A stretch of 25,731 nucleotides of DNA from a virus. Positions within the stretch are counted from its first letter, which is position 1. Every line of letters starts with the position of its first letter. This document shows positions 13,112-19,776 of the stretch, in pieces. A program made the position numbers and the translations under genes. The stretch is from positions 1 to 25,731 of the IMG/VR virus record IMGVR_UViG_3300028840_000856; one strand, given 5' to 3'. The notes under the pieces are model-generated. The model worked only from the letters and a program-made list of their open reading frames with translations. It ran no database searches and was not told the origin of the DNA.

Positions 13112-13151
13112 CAGGATAGCACCAACGGGCCAAGGATGGCCCCTCAACCTA
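13108..13151. repeat. 44-bp direct repeat, copy 2 (with hairpin)
   Basis: Identical to 12862-12905. It again begins at the TAA stop of the gene before it and holds the same GGGCC/GGCCC stem (13127-13142). A 246-bp unit could be lost or multiplied by recombination between the copies. Confidence 0.85.
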
Positions 13152-13166
13152 CAGAGGTAGCATGAC

Positions 13167-13358
13167 ATGGCAAGACGCAAATTCAGTAAGAAGGGCTTCA
13201 AAGACGCTATTCCTACAGATGTAGAACTGGAGAGAATTTCCAGACAGGTGCAAAAGCAGGTTACGGACAGTTCTGACCCGATTGTTGACGGGGCCATTAA
13301 CACCGCTGACCAGATTTTGACCGGGGCCAAACGGCTCTTTGGACGCAAGAAACGGTAA
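13167..13358 (+). CDS. Hypothetical small basic protein
   Basis: 63 residues with AGAGG 9 nt before the ATG. Both ends are strongly basic (ARRKFSKKGFK and KRLFGRKKR) around a helical middle (LERISRQVQKQV). This suits binding to nucleic acid or to the acidic membrane surface, but no family is known. Alternative ATG at 13162 gives a short frame and is rejected. It follows the second 44-bp repeat and ends 29 nt before the next promoter. Confidence 0.65.
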   Translation: MARRKFSKKGFKDAIPTDVELERISRQVQKQVTDSSDPIVDGAINTADQILTGAKRLFGRKKR

Positions 13359-13387
13359 CTGACTGTTTGTGTAACGAAAGAAAAAAC

Positions 13388-13416
13388 TTGACAAACGGAA
13401 ACAACTCCCTCATAAT
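13388..13416 (+). promoter_or_regulatory. Cassette promoter (copy A) with 5' stem-loop
   Basis: TTGACA (13388-13393), 17-nt spacer, CATAAT (13411-13416, 5 of 6). The stem CGGTCT-GTTG-AGACCG (13425-13440) begins at or next to the predicted start. From 13408 to 13440 it is identical to the cassette at 14278-14310. Confidence 0.85.
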
Positions 13417-13468
13417 CTCTTCCACGGTCTGTTGAGACCGGACAACCTAACCGAACTGGAGAACTGAC

Positions 13469-14164
13469 ATGAACCAAGCAAACGACAAAATCCTTGACCG
13501 TATCCGCAAACTGCTGGCAATGGCTGGCGACACTTCCAGCCCGAACGAAGCAGCTATAGCAGCAAAGCGGGCGCGGGCGCTGATGGACAAGCACCAAGTT
13601 AGTGACGTTGACCTGACTACCCTTGACGCTTCTGACATGGGCAGCAAGGTCACCAACCTGAAGCAGAAGACCAACAACCTGTTTACCTCTGTCCTGTCAG
13701 TGGCTGTTGCTACTTACAATGACTGTCAGGTGCGCTATGTTCGCAGTGACAGGGGCTTCTTGGAACTGAAATTTGAGGGTATGCTGGTTGACGCTGTTTG
13801 TGCCTACGAACTCTTCAAGTACCTACGTGGTCAGGCTTACCAGCAAGCCGAACGCTACCACACTGGCCGCAAAGACCGTCATGCTTACAGGGTAGGGTTT
13901 GCTTCCGGGGTGGCCGCTCAAGTTCGCGAGATGATGAAAGAGCGTGAAGCTATCAAGATGGAAACCGGCTCACAAACTGGCACTGCTCTGGTAGTGTGTA
14001 AGCAGCAACTGGTCAAGCAACACTTTGCTCCAGTCAACTACGTGAACAGCCAGTCTTCCTACTCTGGTAGTCGTGACGCTTATGGTGAAGGCCACAGGGC
14101 TGGCCGGAAAGCGGGCCTGAACCGTCAGGTTTCTGGCAGCAACCAAGGGAGACTGACAGGCTAG
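13469..14164 (+). CDS. DUF2786 family protein
   Basis: 231 residues behind ACTGGAGAACTGAC. The N-terminus (ILDRIRKLLAMAGDTSSPNEAAIAAKRARALMDKHQVSDVDL, about residues 8-49) is the DUF2786 signature: IxKLLxLA, SPNExEAxxAxxxAxxLxxKHxL. It is common in phages and prophages and has no established function; a DNA or metal-binding role has been supposed. Residues ~65-195 have a second, mixed alpha-beta domain that in related proteins forms a putative nuclease-like or metallo-fold. The end is Gly/Ser/Arg-rich. It is the largest gene of the cassette cluster and has its own promoter and the strong-expression codon pattern. Confidence 0.82.
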   Translation: MNQANDKILDRIRKLLAMAGDTSSPNEAAIAAKRARALMDKHQVSDVDLTTLDASDMGSKVTNLKQKTNNLFTSVLSVAVATYNDCQVRYVRSDRGFLELKFEGMLVDAVCAYELFKYLRGQAYQQAERYHTGRKDRHAYRVGFASGVAAQVREMMKEREAIKMETGSQTGTALVVCKQQLVKQHFAPVNYVNSQSSYSGSRDAYGEGHRAGRKAGLNRQVSGSNQGRLTG

Positions 14165-14172
14165 TCTCCAAA

Positions 14173-14244
14173 TTTTCTTTCCCTAGCAACACAGGGGCTT
14201 ACAGTCGAAAGACCGTAAGCCCCTGTTCGTGTAAGGAAAGAAAA
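14173..14244 (+). terminator. Long two-stage stem-loop with GNRA tip
   Basis: Outer arms TTTTCTTTCC / GGAAAGAAAA (10 bp) and inner arms ACAGGGGCTTAC / GTAAGCCCCTGT (12 bp) enclose GTC-GAAA-GAC, a GNRA-type tip. It follows the stop of 13469-14164 and precedes the next promoter, so it probably closes one cassette; the T tract after the inner stem is interrupted. Confidence 0.7.
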
Positions 14245-14257
14245 ATGCAGAAAAAGC

Positions 14258-14286
14258 TTGACAACGGTAAACTGTTCCCTCATAAT
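14258..14286 (+). promoter_or_regulatory. Cassette promoter (copy B) with 5' stem-loop
   Basis: TTGACA (14258-14263), 17-nt spacer, CATAAT (14281-14286), then the same CGGTCT/AGACCG stem (14295-14310). It drives the genes at 14331 and 14584. Confidence 0.85.
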
Positions 14287-14330
14287 CTCTTCCACGGTCT
14301 GTTGAGACCGCAACCAACTGGAGAACTGAC

Positions 14331-14555
14331 ATGACCAACTCACACTTCAACGCTCTTGCTCTTGCTGCTGAACTGGCCCGTAAAGGTGCCGATATCGCCA
14401 CTCACCTGATGGACGATATCACTTTTGAAGACTACCGTTTCAGTGGTCTGGACAACAGCCCGCTGGCCCTGTCCAAAGCAATCTCTGTCCTGACCGACAT
14501 GGACGCTGCTATCCTAGAGCGTGACCTGAACCAAATCACTGCTGACTACCTGTAA
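14331..14555 (+). CDS. Hypothetical small acidic protein
   Basis: 74 residues after AACCAACTGGAGAACTGAC. Helical and acidic, with LALAAELARKGADIATHLMDDITF, then KAISVLTDMDAAILERDLN. No family was recognised. It shares the style, size and leader of the next gene and could be an early host-directed protein. The codon pattern is that of well-expressed genes. Confidence 0.7.
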   Translation: MTNSHFNALALAAELARKGADIATHLMDDITFEDYRFSGLDNSPLALSKAISVLTDMDAAILERDLNQITADYL

Positions 14556-14583
14556 CACTAACCTACTAGACTGGAGAACCGAC

Positions 14584-14802
14584 ATGAAAACTGAAGACCT
14601 TCTTACCCTGATGGACAAAGCTTCCAAACTGGCCCGCACCATGAGCGACACTGATGAACAGGCTTACGCTGATCTGACTGCTCTGGTAGCGCAAATGGCC
14701 GCTTGCATCGATGACGGCACTATCTCTGAAGAGCAACACGGTTACGAGACGGTGCTGCACTTCGTTCAGGAAACGATTGAGGATTTCCATCTGGAGTGGT
14801 AA
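14584..14802 (+). CDS. Hypothetical small acidic helical protein
   Basis: 72 residues after ACTGGAGAACCGAC. Acidic throughout (LLTLMDKASKLARTMSDTDEQ, then a C-terminal HFVQETIEDFHLEW). The ending HLEW is close to the LLEW tail of the DUF2800 protein and the start of the protein at 15962. It is probably co-transcribed with the gene at 14331. No function known. Confidence 0.7.
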   Translation: MKTEDLLTLMDKASKLARTMSDTDEQAYADLTALVAQMAACIDDGTISEEQHGYETVLHFVQETIEDFHLEW

Positions 14803-14803
14803 A

Positions 14804-14875
14804 TTTTCTTTTCCTACTAACACAGGGACTTACAGCCGGTTTGGTGTAAGTCCCTGTTTGTGTAAGGAAAGAAAA
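14804..14875 (+). terminator. Long stem-loop, second copy of the cassette type
   Basis: Inner arms ACAGGGACTTAC (14822-14833) and GTAAGTCCCTGT (14846-14857) match the copy at 14173 with a compensatory G-C to A-T change at the same pair, and outer arms TTTTCTTTTCC / GGAAAGAAAA pair with one bulge. It lies after the stop at 14802 and before the next promoter. Confidence 0.7.
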
Positions 14876-14888
14876 TTGCAGAAAAAGC

Positions 14889-14917
14889 TTGACAAGCGGA
14901 AACTGTTCCCTCATAAT
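14889..14917 (+). promoter_or_regulatory. Cassette promoter (copy C)
   Basis: TTGACA (14889-14894), 17-nt spacer, CATAAT (14912-14917). The sequence from TTGACA to CTTCCAC is nearly the same as copy B, but the CGGTCT/AGACCG stem is missing. Confidence 0.82.
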
Positions 14918-14956
14918 CTCTTCCACTGTTTCACTGCAACCAACTGGAGAACTGAC

Positions 14957-15148
14957 ATGACCGCACTTCGCAACCACAAGATCAATGCACGCAACACTTA
15001 TAACGCACTGACCGAAGACCTTCAATACATGGCCGGTCAACTTCGCAGCAAAGTTTACAACATAGACAACATGAAAGACGAAGTCAAGCAACTGGAAGAA
15101 ATGAAGGCGCAACTTCAGAAAATGATCGATCTTGCTAACAACAGCTAA
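14957..15148 (+). CDS. Hypothetical coiled-coil protein
   Basis: 63 residues from the ATG at 14957 behind AACCAACTGGAGAACTGAC; longer in-frame extensions reach back through the promoter and are rejected. Nearly the whole chain is predicted helix with heptad Leu/Met/Ile (LQYMAGQLRSKVYNIDNMKDEV, KQLEEMKAQLQKMIDLA), so it probably dimerises. Own promoter (14889). No target known. Confidence 0.7.
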   Translation: MTALRNHKINARNTYNALTEDLQYMAGQLRSKVYNIDNMKDEVKQLEEMKAQLQKMIDLANNS

Positions 15149-15178
15149 CCACTAACCTACTAGCACTGGAGAACTGAC

Positions 15179-15670
15179 ATGAACGAACTGACCGCACACA
15201 TCAAAGCCGAAAACGCCAAAACCGCTGCATGGGTAGCAGAAGACCCTGACAACCGTTGGGCTGGCATGATAGTTGAAGACCCGGCTCACTGGGCTGAATA
15301 CGGAATCACTACTGTAGCAGGTTATGAGCGCCACATGATGATCGAAACCTACGTAGACCTTTACAAGAGCGTTCACGGGATCAAACCCCGTTGGGTCAAC
15401 TTTGACGATATGTCTGACGAAGAGTTGAAGCAGGACTATGACAACCTACTTGTGGCTCTGGACGAAGAGAACGCTAGGCAAGCAGAAGCTGAGAAGCGGG
15501 CCGTCAAGGAATTTGAGGCACTGGTAGAGTCTACCATAGCTTGCGGGGCTGGTGACCGTAAAACTGCACTTCGCTGGATTCGTGACGGTGAAGGGGAACA
15601 GGCCAAATTCGATGACGGTTATTTTGAACACTGCCACGGTCTGCCCTATGGCTACCTGAAGGCCGCTTGA
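15179..15670 (+). CDS. Conserved phage hypothetical protein ('YG.KPRWVNFDDMS' / 'LPYGYL')
   Basis: 163 residues after CACTGGAGAACTGAC. Residues 60-90 carry VHGIKPRWVNFDDMSDEEL and residues 122-160 carry GAGDRKTALRWI...LPYGYL. I know these two blocks from unnamed proteins in many T4-like and siphovirus genomes, where they are annotated hypothetical. The function is unknown. A Glu/Ala-rich helix joins the blocks. Its stop TGA is part of the -35 of the following promoter. It belongs to the cassette transcript from 14889. Confidence 0.75.
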   Translation: MNELTAHIKAENAKTAAWVAEDPDNRWAGMIVEDPAHWAEYGITTVAGYERHMMIETYVDLYKSVHGIKPRWVNFDDMSDEELKQDYDNLLVALDEENARQAEAEKRAVKEFEALVESTIACGAGDRKTALRWIRDGEGEQAKFDDGYFEHCHGLPYGYLKAA

Positions 15671-15708
15671 CACCACCCGGCTACCCTGTTATACTGACAG
15701 GGTAGCCG
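15667..15708 (+). promoter_or_regulatory. Promoter with its -10 box in the loop of a 12-bp palindrome
   Basis: TTGACA (15667-15672), 17-nt spacer, TATACT (15690-15695). CGGCTACCCTGT (15678-15689) and ACAGGGTAGCCG (15697-15708) are perfect arms, and the seven loop bases are TATACTG. The same DNA could serve as a 3' hairpin for the upstream mRNA, or an operator. Confidence 0.75.
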
Positions 15709-15728
15709 CAACCAACTGGAGAACCAAC

Positions 15729-15965
15729 ATGATTGATAGCAAGACACAACACGTTTTGGACTTGGCGCGGCAAGGTATATTCGGCACTCCTGACCGGCGC
15801 AACCGGGGTAGCTCTGGCAAAGACACGTTTTGGCGCTGCTATGACAAATTTCGGGCACCCGCTTACTACCGGGGTACCATGAACTACCCTTATGCCAAAG
15901 CCGGACTCAGGTACCGTAAAGAGTTAGATAAACAGGCACTTACACGGGGCTTGACAAACAAATGA
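15729..15965 (+). CDS. Hypothetical small basic protein
   Basis: 78 residues after AACCAACTGGAGAACC. Basic and rich in Arg, Tyr and Gly (TPDRRNRGSSGKDTFWRCYDKFRAP), with no recognised family. The composition fits nucleic-acid binding. Its own promoter (15667) lies directly upstream. The stop overlaps the next ATG by 4 nt (ATGA), so the next gene may be coupled. Confidence 0.68.
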   Translation: MIDSKTQHVLDLARQGIFGTPDRRNRGSSGKDTFWRCYDKFRAPAYYRGTMNYPYAKAGLRYRKELDKQALTRGLTNK

Positions 15966-15978
15966 CTTCTGATATACT
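15951..15978 (+). promoter_or_regulatory. Promoter-like sequence overlapping a start codon
   Basis: TTGACA (15951-15956), 16-nt spacer, TATACT (15973-15978, 5 of 6). The next gene's ATG (15962) lies between the two boxes, so this promoter could not make a full-length message for it. It may be a chance match or serve genes further on. Confidence 0.4.
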
Positions 15979-16510
15979 CGCATGGTATGATGATGACCTA
16001 CTGGAATGGGGTGACAACTTACTGGAATGGGGTGACGAAACCCCTGTCCAGTCAGGTGCGTTCTACCCACCAACAGAACCCGCAAACCCGTGGGAACTGG
16101 AGCCAGAGGTCAAGCGCATGATAGCAGCAGGGCACAACCCGGTCATGACACGCCCTGACTTTTTCACGCCCCTCAGAGGGGGCAACCGGGCGTCACATGA
16201 CTTCTACTATTTCGCAGAGGCATACGACAGGAAAAAGGACATGAATCTCAGTCACTTAGCACATTCAGCGGTATCTCAGATGCGGGTTAACTCGCAGCAT
16301 CTACCCGTGTTTGACGCGCAAGGTACTGAATTAGAAGGGCTTGTGTCCAGTGCTACCCTTGGCGCGGAATTTGTCAAGCTTATCATCAAGTTACCGGCTG
16401 GTAGTTATCAGAACTTGCGTGACGCTGACGGCTGGCCGTATATCTCTGTCTGGTTCTCTACTGTGACAGGTAAGTCACTGGATGACAAGGTACCTTTCAC
16501 CCTGAACTAG
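15962..16510 (+). CDS. Hypothetical protein with duplicated LLEWGD motif
   Basis: 182 residues; ATG overlaps the previous stop and has only a weak GGGG upstream, so coupling is likely. The N-terminus has DDDLLEWGDNLLEWGDE, the result of a tandem DNA duplication of TACTGGAATGGGGTGAC. The same acidic DDDLLEW occurs at the end of the DUF2800 nuclease. The rest (from about residue 40) is an unknown domain with strand FVKLIIKLPAG and a YISVWFST segment near the end. It ends the small-gene cluster, just before the packaging genes. Confidence 0.72.
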   Translation: MTSDILAWYDDDLLEWGDNLLEWGDETPVQSGAFYPPTEPANPWELEPEVKRMIAAGHNPVMTRPDFFTPLRGGNRASHDFYYFAEAYDRKKDMNLSHLAHSAVSQMRVNSQHLPVFDAQGTELEGLVSSATLGAEFVKLIIKLPAGSYQNLRDADGWPYISVWFSTVTGKSLDDKVPFTLN

Positions 16511-16535
16511 ACAAATCAGAAAAGTTCGCTATAAT
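16508..16535 (+). promoter_or_regulatory. Promoter of the packaging/head operon
   Basis: TAGACA (16508-16513, 5 of 6), 16-nt spacer, TATAAT (16530-16535, perfect). The -35 starts at the stop codon of the upstream gene. A 10-bp stem (16536-16561) follows at once. Confidence 0.75.
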
Positions 16536-16561
16536 GGCCCGTAAATTCCGGTTTGCGGGCC
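16536..16561 (+). promoter_or_regulatory. Stem-loop abutting the terminase small subunit start codon
   Basis: GGCCCGTAAA and TTTGCGGGCC pair over 10 bp (one U-G) around TTCCGG. The stem ends one base before the ATG at 16562 and overlaps the predicted start of transcription. No clear Shine-Dalgarno is seen, so structure may control initiation. Confidence 0.6.
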
Positions 16562-17020
16562 ATGTTTATGTCTACCAGTCACCCCTATGAAAGAGTTTAT
16601 GCACGACAGGCCAAGAAATTGTGTCTGCTCGGTGCTACGATTAAAGAGTTGGCTGACTTCTTTGACGTACCCGAAGCTACCATAGAAGCATGGAAGAAGA
16701 AACACTACAACTTTAGGGAAGCGCTCAGAATAGGGCGCATGGACGCTGATGCCAATGTAGCAAAAGCCCTGTACAAACGGGCTTGCGGCTTCTCGGTACT
16801 AGAGGACAAGGTCTTCTGCAATCAGCTTGGCGAAACCACTATAGTACCAGTGCGAAAACACTTTGCCCCTGATGTGGGCGCGGCCAAATTCTGGCTGAAG
16901 AACCGTAGAGCTACCGACTGGAAAGAGAATCCTGAAGAGGGCAGCGGTGAAGGCACTAAGACTGTAGAATTCAAGGTGATACTGGCTGATGGAACTGTCG
17001 TTAACAGAACCGCAGAGTGA
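16562..17020 (+). CDS. terS: Terminase small subunit
   Basis: 152 residues from the ATG at 16562 (a second ATG at 16568 is possible). Residues ~20-45 (LGATIKELADFFDVPEATIEAWKKKHYNF) form a helix-turn-helix that recognises phage DNA, as is usual in small terminases. The central part (ALYKRACGFSVLEDKVF) and the ending DVGAAKFWLKNRRATDWKEN are the repeated pattern of the family: 'P...A..FWLKNR....W.'. It selects the packaging site and activates the large subunit, whose gene overlaps it by 32 nt. Expression is from 16508. Confidence 0.85.
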   Translation: MFMSTSHPYERVYARQAKKLCLLGATIKELADFFDVPEATIEAWKKKHYNFREALRIGRMDADANVAKALYKRACGFSVLEDKVFCNQLGETTIVPVRKHFAPDVGAAKFWLKNRRATDWKENPEEGSGEGTKTVEFKVILADGTVVNRTAE

Positions 17021-18281
17021 ATTCCATTTACTAGAAGCCAAGTTCCCTCTGTTCGTCGGGGGGTATGGCTCTGGTAAGTCCATGTCCCTGATTGAACAGG
17101 CCATGGGAGACTTGTTCATGTTCAAGGGCGCGAACATCGGCGTGTACTGTCCTACGTATGACTTGATGAAGTTGAACCTGATACCCCGGTTTGAGGAATC
17201 ACTGGGAGAGTTGGGTTTAGCTTACACCTACAATCGCAGTGACTACATGCTTGACGTTCACGGTTATGGCAAGCTGATTTTCCGGTCAATGGACAACCCT
17301 AACAGGATTGTGGCTTACGAAGTGTTCCGGTCACACGTTGACGAAATTGACTTGATTGAGGAAGTCAAAGCGGAAGGGGTCTGGAACAGGATCATTGCCC
17401 GTAACCGACAAAAGATACTCAGGCCGGGGCTGTCCAAAGACCAGTCTCTCCTGAAGGTCAACAAGCCATGGGCCATGAACAAGGTCAAGGCGTACACCAC
17501 ACCAGAAAGTTTTGCCTTCACCTACAAACGCTGGAAAAAATCCCCCGGTGAACACTACAAGTACGTTAAGGCAAGCACTCACAGTAACCCGCACTTGCCC
17601 GCTGACTACATTGACTCTCTTTATGACAGTTATCCAGAGCATCTCATAGACGCTTACATTGAGGGTGAGTGGGTCAACCTGACACAAGGGGCATGTTTCC
17701 CCGGCTTTGACAGAGAGTTAAACAGTTGCACTACGACAATACAAGGCAAGGAACCGTTGATAATCGGTCAGGACTTCAATATCGGCAAACAGGCAACCGT
17801 AATATACGTTCCCCGTGGCAAGGAACTTCACGGTGTTGGTGAAATCTCTAACGCTTTCGACACAGAGCAGACACTAAAGATACTGAAGGCGCGTTATCCT
17901 GACAACCCCAAAATCATGTATCCTGACGCCACAGGTAAGAAGCGCTCTTCTACTAGTGGGTCAGTGTCAGACTTCACCCTTATTCGTGACGCCAAGATAC
18001 GTATCAATGCCCCGTCAGGCAACCCCGGTGTTCGGGAACGGGTTATTTCCACAAATACCAAAATCTGTAACAGCAAGGAAGAACGCCAGTTGTTCTTCAA
18101 TATCGAAGAATGTCCTGAGACTGTAGCAGCAGTTGAGCAAATCACCTTTGACAGCAACGGGCAGATGGACAAGAAACACGAGTTAGACCACTTGGTTGAC
18201 GCTGCAACTTACCCTATAGACCGACTGTACCCAATCAGGCGCAGAAGTGTCTCTGAAATACACACCATTGGAGGATACTAG
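16989..18281 (+). CDS. terL: Terminase large subunit
   Basis: 430 residues. The ATPase has Walker A GGYGSGKS (24-31) and Walker B VDEID with D118 and E119. The nuclease domain shows IIGQDFNIG with D262, YPDATGK with D313, and HLVDAATYP with D404, which fit the three RNase-H-like metal ligands. It translocates DNA into the prohead and cuts it. The overlap with the small subunit and the upstream ribosome site (AAGGTGAT) favour this ATG. The C-terminal end is basic. The portal gene follows directly. Confidence 0.93.
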   Translation: MELSLTEPQSEFHLLEAKFPLFVGGYGSGKSMSLIEQAMGDLFMFKGANIGVYCPTYDLMKLNLIPRFEESLGELGLAYTYNRSDYMLDVHGYGKLIFRSMDNPNRIVAYEVFRSHVDEIDLIEEVKAEGVWNRIIARNRQKILRPGLSKDQSLLKVNKPWAMNKVKAYTTPESFAFTYKRWKKSPGEHYKYVKASTHSNPHLPADYIDSLYDSYPEHLIDAYIEGEWVNLTQGACFPGFDRELNSCTTTIQGKEPLIIGQDFNIGKQATVIYVPRGKELHGVGEISNAFDTEQTLKILKARYPDNPKIMYPDATGKKRSSTSGSVSDFTLIRDAKIRINAPSGNPGVRERVISTNTKICNSKEERQLFFNIEECPETVAAVEQITFDSNGQMDKKHELDHLVDAATYPIDRLYPIRRRSVSEIHTIGGY

Positions 18282-18282
18282 C

Positions 18283-19776
18283 ATGGCAGACAAATCTTCA
18301 GTTAGCACGAAACACCCACAATACGAAGCGAATATTTTTGCTTGGAGACAAGTACGTGACTGTGTTGAAGGTGAGGCACAAGTCAAGCGCCGTGACACGG
18401 TGTACCTACCTATGCCTAGTGGTATGCTGAACGCTAAGAAAGCGCCGTCTGTTCAGAATACAACGTCTTCCTCTTCTGCCCTGACACAGAGAAACAGGGA
18501 GATTGACCAAGACCTGAACCCAAACTATCACAGCAACCCGGCTTTCATGGCGTACAAGACGCGGGCACAGTTGCCTGACATTACCGCTTTCAGTTTGCGG
18601 GGGCTTATCGGCGTGGCGTTGCGCAAAGACGCTACCATTGAACTACCAGACAACCACAACTACCTTGAAGGGATGATTGAAGACCTTTACGGTTTCTCTA
18701 TCTCTGAAGTTCTCCAGACCGGGCGGTTGGGGTACCTTGTCGATATTGCTGAAGACGGCAACTTCAAGATACTACCCTATGAGGCAGAAAGCATTATCAA
18801 CTGGCGGGAAGAGACCAAGAAAGACGTTGAAGGCACCAACACCGCCACTACTATGGTAGTGTTGGAGGAATACGTGCCGAAACCTGATGACCCGTTTGCC
18901 TCTGAACTCACCATGCAGTACCGGGTACTGGAACTGAAAGACGGCGTGTACACTTCTACGTTATACAATGCTGACGGTGACATTATCCCGGTCAAGGTGG
19001 GGGAAGTCCTGATGGAATCCATTACCCCTATGTACAAAGGGAAAACGCTCAACAAGATACCGTTTTTCTTTGCTGGCAGCACCAACACAAACCCGACTCC
19101 CAACGTCATACCGTTGGGTAGTATCAGTTCTGTAGCCATTCAGATATACATGAAGACGGCTGACTTGTCTCAGTCTGAATTCCTGAGTTGCAACCCGACA
19201 CTGGTACTGACAGGGGTGTCAAAAGACGATGCCCCTACCATTGTAGGGTCAACTGTAGCAATATGTCTTCCTGACCCTGAAATGAACGCTTTCTACACCA
19301 CTACTGACACAGCAGCGTTACAACATGTCATGTCTCACATCAAAGACCTCTTTGAACAGGCTGTTGCTTATGGCGCTAACCTGCTAGGTGGAACCGCCAA
19401 GAGCGTGGAGAGTGGTGAGGCACTCCGGTTGCGCCAGTCAGCGGCAAGCGCTACCCTCATTTCCGTAATCAGGAACGTTGAGAAAGCGTTTGACGACCTC
19501 TTAATCACTATTGCAATGTGGAGTGGCGGCAACCCCGAAAATTACAACTTTGACCCTGACAAGGAACTTGTTGACCTCAACCTGACGGCTCAGGAAATCA
19601 CTGCTCTTGTAGCGGCGTGGATGGCACAAGGACTCAGTCAGGAAAGTCTGGTTGATAACTTGCGGCGGGCTGGTTATGTAGTGGAAGGCAGAACAGCCCT
19701 TGACGAAATCGCTGCTATCATAGCAGAAGGGCCACAGGGTACCACTGCTGGAGACGGCGCTACAGGTGACGAATGA
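18283..19776 (+). CDS. Portal protein, DUF4055 type
   Basis: 497 residues from the ATG at 18283 (GGAGG 8 nt upstream, one base after the terminase stop); the longer frame from 18247 overlaps the terminase and is rejected. The order, length and helical stem-like C-terminal half match the DUF4055 portal family; distinctive segments are PSVQNTTSSSSALTQRNREI, GLIGVALRKDATIELP and the GGTAKSVESGEALRLRQSAA block near residue 390. Portals form a 12-fold ring at one vertex for DNA passage. The C-terminal tail is Gly/Thr-rich. Its stop overlaps the next ATG. Confidence 0.9.
   Translation: MADKSSVSTKHPQYEANIFAWRQVRDCVEGEAQVKRRDTVYLPMPSGMLNAKKAPSVQNTTSSSSALTQRNREIDQDLNPNYHSNPAFMAYKTRAQLPDITAFSLRGLIGVALRKDATIELPDNHNYLEGMIEDLYGFSISEVLQTGRLGYLVDIAEDGNFKILPYEAESIINWREETKKDVEGTNTATTMVVLEEYVPKPDDPFASELTMQYRVLELKDGVYTSTLYNADGDIIPVKVGEVLMESITPMYKGKTLNKIPFFFAGSTNTNPTPNVIPLGSISSVAIQIYMKTADLSQSEFLSCNPTLVLTGVSKDDAPTIVGSTVAICLPDPEMNAFYTTTDTAALQHVMSHIKDLFEQAVAYGANLLGGTAKSVESGEALRLRQSAASATLISVIRNVEKAFDDLLITIAMWSGGNPENYNFDPDKELVDLNLTAQEITALVAAWMAQGLSQESLVDNLRRAGYVVEGRTALDEIAAIIAEGPQGTTAGDGATGDE

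Noticed and set aside
14173-14244. An insertion element or integron-like site built on the long inverted repeats
   Set aside because: No transposase or integrase gene is in the window, the inverted repeats are short and stem-forming, and they lie between stop codon and promoter, where termination is the simpler explanation.
15990-16124. A 44-codon frame starting at ATGATGATG inside the gene at 15962
   Set aside because: It is an out-of-frame reading of the tandem LLEW repeat; no ribosome site and the frame in use is longer and coupled to its neighbour.
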